From Roseovarius spongiae (GTDB lineage: Bacteria; Pseudomonadota; Alphaproteobacteria; Rhodobacterales; Rhodobacteraceae), in contig NZ_RAPE01000006.1 of the NCBI RefSeq assembly GCF_003651245.1, forward strand, positions 62,001 through 126,000: 64,000 nt of DNA, given 5' to 3'. This document shows positions 17,251 through 26,588 of the stretch, piece by piece. A program made the translations under genes and the position numbers. The notes under the pieces are model-generated. The model had not been told where the DNA came from, ran no database searches, and saw only the letters and a list, made by a program, of their open reading frames with translations. Each line of letters starts with the position of its first letter. Position 1 is the first letter of the stretch.

Positions 17251-19022
17251 TCCTCCAGCGCCTCGATCGGCGTCGGGCTGCGCTTGCGCCAGTTGGGGTA
17301 TTCGTCGGTGGTGCCGGGGATGTTCGTCGGCGCCTGCGGCCCCGCGATATCGGCCAGCCGGGCCGCCATCAGCAGCGACGGCGTCTGCGCCAGGAAGGCA
17401 TGCGCGGCCAGCATCACGGGTTCGGGCAACTCCGCCGATCCGGCGGCCGTCCGGCGATCCGCCTCCGACAGTTCCCCGGCAAGGGACAGGCCGGCCAGGA
17501 GGTCGCGCCGCTCATCCTCGCGCTGCGTGCGATGCTGTGCCGACGTCTCGGCGTCGACCAACCCGAACCGCTCCCGGTCGTCGATGTCGCGGCCTTGCCA
17601 CCAGTCCGCCAGCGTCGGAAGGTCATGCGTTGACAGACAGGCGAGCGCGCAGGCCGGATAGCGGCGCGGCGGCGTGAACCCCCGTTTGCCCTGTTCGAAG
17701 TAGAGCAGACGATAGGATAGGATCGCGGCGTCGCGCATGACGCCCCGGAACCCGCGCGGGACCGAGCCGAGATCCTCGCCCACGATGATGGCCCGGGCGG
17801 CGTGGGATTCCTCGGCCAGAGCCCGCAGCATCTGCGGCATCGGGTAGCGCAGATATCCGCCCTCGATCGCGCTCATTCCATCGGGGATGAGGAACAGTTG
17901 CCACAGCAGCATCGCATGATCGATGCGGAGCGCCCCGGCATGGGACAATTGCGCGCGGATCATGTCGCGGAAGGGGGCGAAATCGCGCGCCTCCAGCGCC
18001 TCGGGCGACGGCGCGGCAAGGCCCCAGTCCTGCCCCTGCGTCTGGAAAAGGTCCGGCGGCGCGCCGATGCGCAGCCCGCGCAGCATGACGTCGCCGCCCC
18101 ACCCGGCCGAGCCGTCCGGCGCCTCCCCGACCGCGAGGTCGAGATAGAGCCCGACGCGCATCCCCGCCTCCCGAGCCCGTCGCTGCGCGGTGGCCAGTTG
18201 CCGGTCCGCCAGCCACTGCAGCCAGACGTGGAACGCGACCTCGTCGGCGTGCGCGCGGGCGAAGTCGCGCACCGGCGCGCCGTCCGGTTGCCGGAGCGGC
18301 GCGGGCCAGCCGCGCCAGCCCGCGCCGCGCCCCTCGGCCGTCATGTGGTGCGACAGCGCCTCGAACGTTGCGTGCCGGTCCAGCGCGTCGCCCCGCTCGG
18401 CCCTGAAACTGTCATGGTCGGCGCGCGCGGCCTCGTCCGCGAAGGGCGCGCAGTCGAAAATCTCGCGCAGGGCGCCCAGTTTCAATGCCGCGACGCGCGG
18501 GTAATCCACCTCGCTTGCCGCGCGCAGATCGTGCAGGTCGGGCGGCGCGTCGCCCGCGCCCGGCACATCATCGACTGCGATGTAGAGCGGGTTGAGAAAT
18601 GCGCGGTTCGATGGCGCGAAAGGGCTGCACCGCTCGGGCGCGGCCAGGAACAGCGCATGCAGCGGGTTGACGCCGACGAAATCGGCCCCCGCGCGCGCCG
18701 CGATCCCGGCCAGGTCGCCGAGGTCACGGAAATCACCGATCCCCCAGTTCCGGCCCGAGCGCAGTTCGTAGAGCTGGCAGAAAATCCCCCAGGCCGGCGC
18801 GTCGCGCAGCCCCGCCGGGGTGAAGCAGCGCGCGTCGTCGGGCGCCCGCATCCGCCGCTCGGGCACGCCATCGTCCGGCGCGTCCCTCTCCGGATCGACG
18901 CCGAGGGCGCGCAGCATCGCGCGGCGGGTGGCGGCGGGCACGGCGCGCCGGTCGCCGTGGGCGTCGGTGTAGGTCGGCGGGATCCCGTGCGCGCGGCTGA
19001 GCCGATCGAGGTCATGCGTCAT
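17178..19022 (-). CDS. malQ: 4-alpha-glucanotransferase
   Basis: 614 residues of the GH77 family. After an N-terminal helical region come WGIFCQLYELRSGRNWGIGDF, VGVNPLHALF with SPFAPSNRAFLNPLYI (the family substrate site), the nucleophile region ALRIDHAMLLWQLFLIP, the acid in IIVGEDLGSVP and the STHDLPTL segment. The enzyme moves maltodextrin segments between glucans in the cytoplasm, balancing chain lengths for GlgX, GlgB and TreYZ. It overlaps treZ by 11 bases and is the last gene of the minus-strand glgE operon. Its C-terminal codons overlap those of glgA on the opposite strand. Confidence 0.93.
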   Translation of the reverse strand: MTHDLDRLSRAHGIPPTYTDAHGDRRAVPAATRRAMLRALGVDPERDAPDDGVPERRMRAPDDARCFTPAGLRDAPAWGIFCQLYELRSGRNWGIGDFRDLGDLAGIAARAGADFVGVNPLHALFLAAPERCSPFAPSNRAFLNPLYIAVDDVPGAGDAPPDLHDLRAASEVDYPRVAALKLGALREIFDCAPFADEAARADHDSFRAERGDALDRHATFEALSHHMTAEGRGAGWRGWPAPLRQPDGAPVRDFARAHADEVAFHVWLQWLADRQLATAQRRAREAGMRVGLYLDLAVGEAPDGSAGWGGDVMLRGLRIGAPPDLFQTQGQDWGLAAPSPEALEARDFAPFRDMIRAQLSHAGALRIDHAMLLWQLFLIPDGMSAIEGGYLRYPMPQMLRALAEESHAARAIIVGEDLGSVPRGFRGVMRDAAILSYRLLYFEQGKRGFTPPRRYPACALACLSTHDLPTLADWWQGRDIDDRERFGLVDAETSAQHRTQREDERRDLLAGLSLAGELSEADRRTAAGSAELPEPVMLAAHAFLAQTPSLLMAARLADIAGPQAPTNIPGTTDEYPNWRKRSPTPIEALEDHPRFAALAARLSRIRRRPSTSPA

Positions 19023-20790
19023 GAAGGCCCTCCTGACGGGTGAACCGCACCTGCCACGGGCCGAGCCACGTCCGCGCCCCGACCGGCCCCCAGATCACCC
19101 GGCCCGGCGCGGCGGGCGCGGCCCTGTCCCCGTCGCCGAGGTTGGCGCGCAGCGAGATGCGCGCGCCATCCAGCCGCCAGTCCACCGCGACCACGTCCGC
19201 CTCCGCGTCGATCACGCGGCCCGTATGCGCCCCGGCGCCCGCCAGAAGCGGCACGATCTCGCGCCGGCGCACCCGCAGCAGCGCGCCCGTTTCCTCGAGC
19301 CGCGCCTGTCCCGCGCCGTCGCGCCTTGCCCAGTCGATGCGGGACGCCGCGAAGGTCTCCGGCGCGTTGGGGTCGGGGATCGCATCGGTCGCGCCGTCCT
19401 CGAAGGCGGCGAAACCCGCGAATTCGCGCCGCCGCCCCTGCCGCACCGCGTCCGCGAGGTCTCCGTGAAAATCGGTGAAGAAGAGGAACGGCCGCTCCTC
19501 GCCGTATTCCTCGCCCATGAACATCAGCGGGATATGCGGCGACAGCAGCAGGATGGCGCGCAAGGCCCGCACCGCCGGCGCGGGGGCCAGCGCGTCGATC
19601 CGTTCGCCGAAGGCGCGGTTGCCGGCCTGGTCGTGGTTCTGAAGGAAATCTACGAAGGCCACGGGCGGCAGATGCGCGCTCGGGCCGCCGCGCGGCGCGT
19701 CCTTCTGCGGCGACACCTGCCCCTGGTAGGCGAACCCTTCGGCCAGCGCGCGCGCCAGATGCGCATGCGGCGTGTCGGCGAAATCGGCGTAATAGCCCTC
19801 GTCCTCGCCGGTGGCGATCACGTGGGCGGCGTTGTGCCAGTCGTCGTTCCACTCGGCGGTGTAGAGCGGCGCGCGCCCGTCCTCGCGTTCGTGCAGGTGG
19901 GTGATGTTGCGGTTGTCCTCGGTCGTCAGGTGCGCGTCGGGAAATTCGCGGCGCACCTCCCGCGCGATCTCGACCAGGATCTCGGGGTCGGAGTCGTCCT
20001 TCACATGGTCGATGGCATCCAGCCGCAGCCCGTCCAGCCGGAAATCGCGCAACCAGTAAAGCGCGTTCTCGACGAAGAACCGCCGCACCGGTTCGCGGTC
20101 ATAGGCGATGGCGGCGCCCCAAGGCGTGTGCTGTTCGGGGTGGAAGAACTCGGGCGCGTAGAGGTTCAGGTAATTCCCCTCCGGCCCGAAATGGTTGTAG
20201 ACGACGTCAAGCAACACCATCAGCCCCGCGCCATGCGCCGCGTCGACCAGCGCGCGCATCTGGTCGGGCGTGCCGTAGGCGGGATGCACGGCGTAAGGAA
20301 GCACCCCGTCATAGCCCCAGCCGCGATCCCCGGCGAACTGCGCCACCGGCATGATCTCGATCGCCGTGACGCCGAGATCGGCAAGCGCGCCCATGCGTTC
20401 CGCGGCGGCGGCGAAGGTGCCTTCGGGCGTGAAGGCGCCGATGTGCAGCTCGTAGATCACCGCCTCGCGCCACGCCCGGCCGGGCCGGTCGTGCCTCCAC
20501 TCGTACCGGTCCGGGTCCACCAGCCGCGATGGCCCGTGCACGTCGCGCGCCTGCGCGCGCGCGGCCGGATCGGGTACGGTGCGGCCGTCCTCCAGCAGGT
20601 AGGCGTATTCCGCGCCCGCCTCCGACAGCGGCGCCTCGCAGCAGAACCAGCCGTCGCCCTGCGCGGTCATGGCGATGTCCCGCCCGCCAATGCGCAGCGC
20701 CAGCCTCTCCTGCGCCGGCGCCCAGAGCGCGAAACCGACCTCGCTCGCGCCGATGACGGGCCCCCAGTCCTGCCGTCCGTCGCCGCTCAC
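19012..20790 (-). CDS. treZ: Malto-oligosyltrehalose trehalohydrolase
   Basis: 592 residues from a GTG that overlaps the glgX stop (GTGA). An N-terminal beta-sandwich (GFALWAPAQERLALRI) precedes a GH13 barrel with YELHIGAFTPEGTF, LLDVVYNHFGPEGNYL (region I), DGLRLDAIDHV (region II, nucleophile), LTTEDNRN (region III, acid) and LQNHDQAGNRAFGER (region IV). These phrases are diagnostic of TreZ. It hydrolyses maltooligosyl-trehalose made by TreY, freeing trehalose. Its placement between glgX and malQ ties trehalose release to glycogen breakdown. Confidence 0.95.
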   Translation of the reverse strand: MSGDGRQDWGPVIGASEVGFALWAPAQERLALRIGGRDIAMTAQGDGWFCCEAPLSEAGAEYAYLLEDGRTVPDPAARAQARDVHGPSRLVDPDRYEWRHDRPGRAWREAVIYELHIGAFTPEGTFAAAAERMGALADLGVTAIEIMPVAQFAGDRGWGYDGVLPYAVHPAYGTPDQMRALVDAAHGAGLMVLLDVVYNHFGPEGNYLNLYAPEFFHPEQHTPWGAAIAYDREPVRRFFVENALYWLRDFRLDGLRLDAIDHVKDDSDPEILVEIAREVRREFPDAHLTTEDNRNITHLHEREDGRAPLYTAEWNDDWHNAAHVIATGEDEGYYADFADTPHAHLARALAEGFAYQGQVSPQKDAPRGGPSAHLPPVAFVDFLQNHDQAGNRAFGERIDALAPAPAVRALRAILLLSPHIPLMFMGEEYGEERPFLFFTDFHGDLADAVRQGRRREFAGFAAFEDGATDAIPDPNAPETFAASRIDWARRDGAGQARLEETGALLRVRRREIVPLLAGAGAHTGRVIDAEADVVAVDWRLDGARISLRANLGDGDRAAPAAPGRVIWGPVGARTWLGPWQVRFTRQEGLHDA

Positions 20791-22871
20791 GGCGCACCCC
20801 CTTCAAGCAGCAGGATCGCCCGCCCGGCGACCTCGATCGACGGGTCCACCGTCCTGCCCTCGCCTTCGGACGTGGCGATGCCGCGCGCGGTGTCGACCAG
20901 GACCCGCCATTGCCCCGACAGCCCCTCGGGCAGGTCGAACCGGACCGCGTCGGCATCGGCGTTCAGAAGCGCGAGGAACGCGCCATCCGGTCCCGACAGG
21001 TGTAGGCAGAGCCTGCGGTTTTCGGGGTCGTCCCAATCCTCGCGCGTCATTTCCTCTCCGTCGGGGCGCAGCCAGCGCGCGCAGACATCGAACCCGCCGC
21101 GCGGCTCGGCATGGATGAATTTCTCGGTCCGCAGCAGGGGGCGCGTGCGGCGGATGGCGATCAGGCCCTTGGTGAACGCCTCGAACTCCGGGTCGCCGGG
21201 GCCGTCCGGATCCCAATCGAGCCAGTTGAATTCGACATCCTGGCAATAGGCGTTGTTGTTGCCGTGCTGGCTGCGCCCGCGTTCGTCGCCCATCAGGATC
21301 ATCGGCATCCCCTGCGAGATCATCAGCGTCGTCATCAGGTTACGGCGTTGCCGGTTGCGCAGCGCGCGGATGTCTTCATCGTCGGTCGGCCCCTCGGCGC
21401 CGCAGTTCCACGACAGGTTGTGATCGGTCCCGTCGGTGTTGTCCTCGCCGTTCTCCTCGTTGTGCTTGCCGTCGTAGCTCACCAGGTCGATGAGCGTGAA
21501 ACCGTCATGCGCGGTCACGAAATTGACGCTGGCCCAGGGCCGGCGGCCCTCGTGCTCGAAAAGCTGCGACGACCCCAGCAGCCCGTCGGCCAGGTTCGCG
21601 GCACTACCCTCGTCGCCGCGCCAGAAGGCGCGCACGCTATCGCGCCAGCGGTCGTTCCATTCGGCCCAGCCGGGCGGAAACCGGCCAAGCTGATAACCGT
21701 CCGGCCCGGTATCCCACGGCTCCGCGATCAGCTTCACCCGGCTCAGCACCGGGTCCTGGCGGGTGGCCTCAAGGAACACGGCATGCATGTCGAACGCCTC
21801 GCGCTCGCGGCCCAGCGTCGCGGCGAGGTCGAAGCGGAAGCCGTCGACGTGACATTCCTCGACCCAGTAGCGCAGGCTGTCCATGACCATCTGCAACGCC
21901 CGCGTGTGCCGCATGTCGAGAGCGTTGCCGCAGCCGGTGGTGTCGTAGTAATAGCGCCGGTCGTCGGCGAGGATGTAATAGCTCGCGTTGTCGATGCCGC
22001 GGAACGACAGAGTCGGGCCCATCTCGTTGCCCTCGGCGGTGTGGTTGTAGACCACGTCCATGATGACCTCGATCCCCGCATCGTGCAGGCGATGGACCAT
22101 CAGCTTGAACTCGTTGATCGCGCCGTCGCGGGTCAGGTAGCGCGGCGCCGGCGCGAAGAAACCGAGCGTGTTGTAGCCCCAGTAATTCGTCAGTCCCCGG
22201 TCGACCAGGTTCCGGTCGTCGAAGAACGCCTGCACCGGCAGCAATTCGACGGCGGTGACGCCGAGGTCGACGAGGTGGTCGATCGTCGCGCGGCTCGCCA
22301 GCCCCTCGAACTTGCCGCGCACGCGTTCGGGCAGGTCGGTGTGGCGGGCGGTCATGCCCTTCACATGGGCCTCGTAGATAATCGTGTCCTGCCAGGGCCG
22401 GTTGGGGCTGATGTCGCCGCCCCAGGTATGCGCGGTGTCCACCACCACGCATTTCGGCATCACGAAGGCGCTGTCGCGCCGGTCGAAGCTGAGATCGCCC
22501 TTCTTGTGGCCGATCTTGTAACCGAAAAGCGCGTCATGCCATTTCAACCGCCCGCTGAGCGCCAGCGCATAAGGGTCGATCAAAAGCTTGTTGGGATTGA
22601 ACCTGTGCCCCTCTTCCGGCGCGTAAGGCCCGTGCACGCGGTAGCCGTAGCGCTGGCCGGGCCGGACCCAGGGCAGGTAGCCGTGCCAGACCTGGTGGGT
22701 GTTCTCGGGCAGCTCGATCCGGTCCGTCTCGCGCCGGCCGGACGAGTCGAACAGGCACAGTTCCACCTTGGTGGCATTGGCCGAGAACAGCGCGAAATTC
22801 ACGCCTGATCCGTCCCATGTCGCCCCGAGCGGCCAGTCCGAGCCTTCCAGCGGCGTCTGTTTCACGACCAT
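20787..22871 (-). CDS. glgX: Glycogen debranching enzyme
   Basis: 694 residues of the GlgX type. An N-terminal CBM48-like domain (PLGATWDGSGVNFALFSANA) is followed by the GH13 barrel with GLTNYWGYNTLGFFAP, VIMDVVYNHTAEGNE (region I), DGFRFDLAATLGRE (region II, nucleophile), LIAEPWDTGPDGYQ (region III, acid) and FVTAHDGFTL (region IV) with the HNEENGEDN loop. It removes short alpha-1,6 branches from phosphorylase-limited glycogen. A GGAGGAAT ribosome site inside the end of glgB precedes its ATG. No glycogen phosphorylase (GlgP) is visible in the window, so the limit dextrin must come from elsewhere or from maltodextrins. Confidence 0.95.
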   Translation of the reverse strand: MVVKQTPLEGSDWPLGATWDGSGVNFALFSANATKVELCLFDSSGRRETDRIELPENTHQVWHGYLPWVRPGQRYGYRVHGPYAPEEGHRFNPNKLLIDPYALALSGRLKWHDALFGYKIGHKKGDLSFDRRDSAFVMPKCVVVDTAHTWGGDISPNRPWQDTIIYEAHVKGMTARHTDLPERVRGKFEGLASRATIDHLVDLGVTAVELLPVQAFFDDRNLVDRGLTNYWGYNTLGFFAPAPRYLTRDGAINEFKLMVHRLHDAGIEVIMDVVYNHTAEGNEMGPTLSFRGIDNASYYILADDRRYYYDTTGCGNALDMRHTRALQMVMDSLRYWVEECHVDGFRFDLAATLGREREAFDMHAVFLEATRQDPVLSRVKLIAEPWDTGPDGYQLGRFPPGWAEWNDRWRDSVRAFWRGDEGSAANLADGLLGSSQLFEHEGRRPWASVNFVTAHDGFTLIDLVSYDGKHNEENGEDNTDGTDHNLSWNCGAEGPTDDEDIRALRNRQRRNLMTTLMISQGMPMILMGDERGRSQHGNNNAYCQDVEFNWLDWDPDGPGDPEFEAFTKGLIAIRRTRPLLRTEKFIHAEPRGGFDVCARWLRPDGEEMTREDWDDPENRRLCLHLSGPDGAFLALLNADADAVRFDLPEGLSGQWRVLVDTARGIATSEGEGRTVDPSIEVAGRAILLLEGGAP

Positions 22872-22872
22872 G

Positions 22873-25083
22873 TCATTCCTCCGGTATCAGGACGAGCACG
22901 CCAAGCGGCGGCAGCGTCATTGTCGCGGCGGCCGGCCGGCCGTGGGCGCCGGGCGTGGTGGCGAACACGCGGCCGCCATTGCCCGCGCCCGATCCGCCGT
23001 ACTCCTCCGCGTCGGTGTTCATCACCTCGCGCCAGCGTCCCTCGGCGGGCAGGCCGACGCGGAACCCCTCGCGCAGGACGGGGGCCATGTTGGCGATCAC
23101 CGCCACCGGCGGGTCGCCCTCCGCGCCGCGACGCAGGTAGGAGAACACGTTGTTTTCCGCATCGCCCCCGTCGATCCATTCGAACCCTTCGGGCACGCAG
23201 TCGCGGGCGTGAAGCGCCGGCGTCTCGCGATAGAGCCGGTTGAGATCGCGCACCAGCCGTTGCAGCCCGGCATGGGCGGGATCGTCCAGCAGGTGCCAGT
23301 CGAGGCTGGCGTCGTGGTTCCACTCGCGCTCCTGCCCGAACTCGCCTCCCATGAAGAGCAGCTTCTTGCCCGGATGCGTCCACATGAAGCCGAAATAGGC
23401 GCGCAGGTTCGCGAACCTCTGCCAGCGGTCGCCGGGCATCTTGCCCAGCAGCGACCCCTTGCCATGCACCACCTCGTCATGGCTCAGCGGCAGGACGAAA
23501 TTCTCGGAAAAGGCGTAATGGAGGCCGAAGGTCATGCTGTCGTGATGGTATTTCCGGTGCACCGGGTCCTGCGCCATGTATTGCAGCGTGTCGTGCATCC
23601 AGCCCATGTTCCACTTGAAATCGAAACCCAGCCCGTCCTGGTCGACGGGGCGGCTGACACCGGGCCAGGCGGTCGATTCCTCGGCCATCGTCAGCGCGCC
23701 GGGCGCGCGTTCGGAAACACTGGCATTGGTCCCGCGCAGGAATTCGATGGCATCGAGATTCTCGCGCCCGCCATGCCGGTTGGGCACCCATTCGCCGGGA
23801 TCGCGCGAATAATCGAGGTAGAGCATCGAGGCCACCGCATCGACGCGCAGCGCGTCGACGTGGAATTCGCGCAACCAGTAGAGCGCGCTGGCGCGCAGGA
23901 AGTTGGCGACCTCGGCGCGGCCGAAATTGTAGATCAGCGTGTTCCAGTCGCGGTGAAAGCCAAGGCGCGGATCCTCGTGTTCGTAAAGCGCGGTGCCGTC
24001 GAAGCGCACCAGCCCGTGCGCGTCCGAGGGAAAATGCGCCGGCACCCAGTCGACGATCACGCCGACCCCCGCGCGGTGCAGCCGATCGACCATCGCCGCG
24101 AAATCCGCCGGGCTGCCGTGGCGCGAGGTAGGGGCGAACATGCCCGTGGGCTGATAGCCCCATGAGCCGGTGAAGGGGTGTTCGCTCAGCGGCAGGAATT
24201 CGACATGCGTGAACCCCATCTGCGTGGCGTAATCGGCCAGCTGCTCGCCCAGCTCGGCATAGGACAGCACCCGGTCGCCGTCGGCGCGCCGCCAGGACCC
24301 CGGATGCACCTCGTAGATCGACACCGGTTTCTGCGTGGGCGTGCCCTCGGGCAGCGCCCGCATCCACGCCTCGTCCTGCCAGTCGCGCCTAGGCAGCCCG
24401 GCGATGACCGACGCGGTGGCGGGCGGATGTTCGGCGGCGAAGGCGACCGGATCGGCCTTGAGCGGGAGCACCTCGCCATGCACGCCGAGGATCTCGTACT
24501 TGTAGATCGCGCCTGTCCCGAGACCGGGGACGAACAGTTCCCACACCCCGCCGCCAAGCCGGCGGCGCATCGGGTGGCGGCGCCCGTCCCAGGCGTTGAA
24601 ATCGCCGACGACGCTGACGCGCCGCGCGTTCGGCGCCCAGACGGCGAAGGCGGCGCCGTCGACACCCTCATGCGTGACCGGATGCGCGCCGAGCCGGCGG
24701 TAGAGTTCCTCGTGCCGCCCCTCGGCCAGCAGGTGCTCGTCAAGCTCGCCCAGCACCGGGCCGAAGGCATAAGGGTCCGGCCGCTCCCATTCCGCGTCCC
24801 CGGCCCGCAGGCGCAAACGATAGGAGAACGGCTTGCGCCGCCGCCCCATCGCGCCGCTGAAGAACCCTTCGGCATCGACTCGGTCAAGCGTCGCGGCCGT
24901 GCGTCCGGTTTTGGCGTCGATGACGGAAACCTCGGCCGCCTCCGGCGCAAAGACGCGCACGACCGGGGGGCGCCCGTCCCGCGCGTGCATCCCGAGCACC
25001 GAGAACGGGTTTGAGTGGCGACCGCGCAGGATCGCCTCGATCTCGGCCGGTTCGGGCGCATGATCGTGGGTCGGTGGGGTCAT
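22873..25083 (-). CDS. glgB: 1,4-alpha-glucan branching enzyme
   Basis: 736 residues starting at an ATG that overlaps the maltokinase stop (ATGA). The order is N1 and CBM48 domains ([32 protein letters not shown]), then the GH13 barrel with [30 protein letters not shown] (region I), [19 protein letters not shown] (region II, nucleophile), [13 protein letters not shown] (region III, acid) and [14 protein letters not shown] (region IV). It cuts alpha-1,4 chains and rejoins them as alpha-1,6 branches. It serves both the GlgA and the GlgE polymers, as in mycobacterial glgE operons. Confidence 0.96.
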   Translation of the reverse strand: MTPPTHDHAPEPAEIEAILRGRHSNPFSVLGMHARDGRPPVVRVFAPEAAEVSVIDAKTGRTAATLDRVDAEGFFSGAMGRRRKPFSYRLRLRAGDAEWERPDPYAFGPVLGELDEHLLAEGRHEELYRRLGAHPVTHEGVDGAAFAVWAPNARRVSVVGDFNAWDGRRHPMRRRLGGGVWELFVPGLGTGAIYKYEILGVHGEVLPLKADPVAFAAEHPPATASVIAGLPRRDWQDEAWMRALPEGTPTQKPVSIYEVHPGSWRRADGDRVLSYAELGEQLADYATQMGFTHVEFLPLSEHPFTGSWGYQPTGMFAPTSRHGSPADFAAMVDRLHRAGVGVIVDWVPAHFPSDAHGLVRFDGTALYEHEDPRLGFHRDWNTLIYNFGRAEVANFLRASALYWLREFHVDALRVDAVASMLYLDYSRDPGEWVPNRHGGRENLDAIEFLRGTNASVSERAPGALTMAEESTAWPGVSRPVDQDGLGFDFKWNMGWMHDTLQYMAQDPVHRKYHHDSMTFGLHYAFSENFVLPLSHDEVVHGKGSLLGKMPGDRWQRFANLRAYFGFMWTHPGKKLLFMGGEFGQEREWNHDASLDWHLLDDPAHAGLQRLVRDLNRLYRETPALHARDCVPEGFEWIDGGDAENNVFSYLRRGAEGDPPVAVIANMAPVLREGFRVGLPAEGRWREVMNTDAEEYGGSGAGNGGRVFATTPGAHGRPAAATMTLPPLGVLVLIPEE

Positions 25084-26588
25084 GGCGCGCTCATCGCGTC
25101 GGCCAGTTTCAGCACCCCGGCCATCGGAACGACGGCCCAGTCGGGCCGGTTGGACAATTCGTAACTCACTTCGTAAACCGCCTTTTGCAAGAGGAACAGC
25201 TCGAGGAGCGCGGTTTCCAGCGCCGCCTCGGGGGCGGCCGCGCATCCCGCCATCTCGTCGCGGTATCCCGCCATGAACGCGCGCGACGCGGCGGCGTGCC
25301 AGTCGTCGGCCCGCGCGGCCGCGTCGGCGGGATCGGCGCCGCTCTGCGCGGCGCGAAGCACCGCCGACCGCGCGGCGTAGTCGATCGAGCGCAGCATGCC
25401 CGCCACGTCGCGCAGCGGCGACATCTTCGCGCGCCGCGCGGCCAGGTCGCGGCGCGGCTCGCCCTCGAAATCGATGATGGCGAAATCGTCATCCGGCGTG
25501 ACCAGCACCTGGCCCAGGTGATAATCGCCGTGGATCCGCGTGCGCAGGCCCGACGGTGCCGCGCTGGCCACCCGTTCGATCCGCGCCTTCAGGACCGGCC
25601 CGCGCGCCATGACGTCGCCGGCGACCGCCGCCAACGCGCCGGGGGTGCGCGCGACGGGCGCGATCATCCCCAGCGCGTCGTCGATGTCGGCCAGCGCCTC
25701 CGCCGTCCATGCCGCAAGGTCGGCGCGCGTGACGGGGACGGGCGCGAAGGCGTGATCGGCGGTTTCCGCCGCCAGCGCGCGGTGCAACCCGCCCGTCCGC
25801 TGCCCGAGCAACCGGCAGAGCGCGGCATCCTCGGCCAGGTCAGCGGGACCGGCCCGGCGCGCGACGACCGCGTCGAGACGGCTGGTGAAATGGCTCCAGG
25901 CATCGCCCCGGTTGGGCGCATAGGCGAAGGCGGCGGCCAGCGTCGTCGCCTCCCCGTCCTTCGGTTCCAGCGTCGCGCTGCCCAGCCAGGCGGGCGCATG
26001 GGCGAACCGCGCGGCGCGGGTCAGGTGGCGCGACACCTCGACATCGGGTTGCGGCCCCGCGCGCAGGCGGCGGTAGACCTTGAGGACCACCTGCCGCCCG
26101 AAGGCGATGGACACGTTGCTCTGTTCGGCGGCAAGCGGCGTCGGCGTATCCATCTGCGCAGCGGGCGGGATGCCCTCGCCCTCGAAGCGGACGCCTCCTT
26201 GGGGGCCCATCACCGTCTGACCGTCGCGCATCGCCTGCAAGAGGCCGCGCGCGAGGGTCATGTCGGCCGCCCCGTCGAAAAGCGCGGGCCCGTCCGGCAA
26301 CCGGCCGATCCGGTGCCGCGCCGCGTCGTCGGTCCGCGCCGTCAGCGGCAGGAAGTAGCGCTGCGCCCCGCCCGGCAGCGCCACATCGGCGATGCAGAGC
26401 GCGGCATCCCCTTCGTCCATCGCGCAGAAGCTCGTCAGGTCCACGTCCCCGATCCGCGCCTCCTTGGCGCCGAACCAGCGTTGCGCCGGCAGGTATCCCG
26501 GCAGGACGTCGCGCGCGAAGGCGCGGCCCGCCTCCCCGCTCAGCGCACGGCAGAGCGCGCTGTCCTCGGTGATCCCCGGCCCGTTCAT
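25080..26588 (-). CDS. pep2: Maltokinase
   Basis: 502 residues with the aminoglycoside phosphotransferase-like fold of the Pep2/Mak family. The opening [19 protein letters not shown] is typical of maltokinases. The kinase core shows VVLKVYRRL (lysine), [28 protein letters not shown] (catalytic loop plus metal-binding DFEGEP), and a helical end. It phosphorylates maltose with ATP to maltose-1-phosphate, the donor for GlgE encoded directly upstream. In many bacteria this domain is fused to TreS; here it is free-standing, with the TreS-like gene 13 kb away. ATG 26588 overlaps the glgE stop by four bases; a longer upstream frame lies inside glgE and is rejected. Confidence 0.9.
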   Translation of the reverse strand: MNGPGITEDSALCRALSGEAGRAFARDVLPGYLPAQRWFGAKEARIGDVDLTSFCAMDEGDAALCIADVALPGGAQRYFLPLTARTDDAARHRIGRLPDGPALFDGAADMTLARGLLQAMRDGQTVMGPQGGVRFEGEGIPPAAQMDTPTPLAAEQSNVSIAFGRQVVLKVYRRLRAGPQPDVEVSRHLTRAARFAHAPAWLGSATLEPKDGEATTLAAAFAYAPNRGDAWSHFTSRLDAVVARRAGPADLAEDAALCRLLGQRTGGLHRALAAETADHAFAPVPVTRADLAAWTAEALADIDDALGMIAPVARTPGALAAVAGDVMARGPVLKARIERVASAAPSGLRTRIHGDYHLGQVLVTPDDDFAIIDFEGEPRRDLAARRAKMSPLRDVAGMLRSIDYAARSAVLRAAQSGADPADAAARADDWHAAASRAFMAGYRDEMAGCAAAPEAALETALLELFLLQKAVYEVSYELSNRPDWAVVPMAGVLKLADAMSAP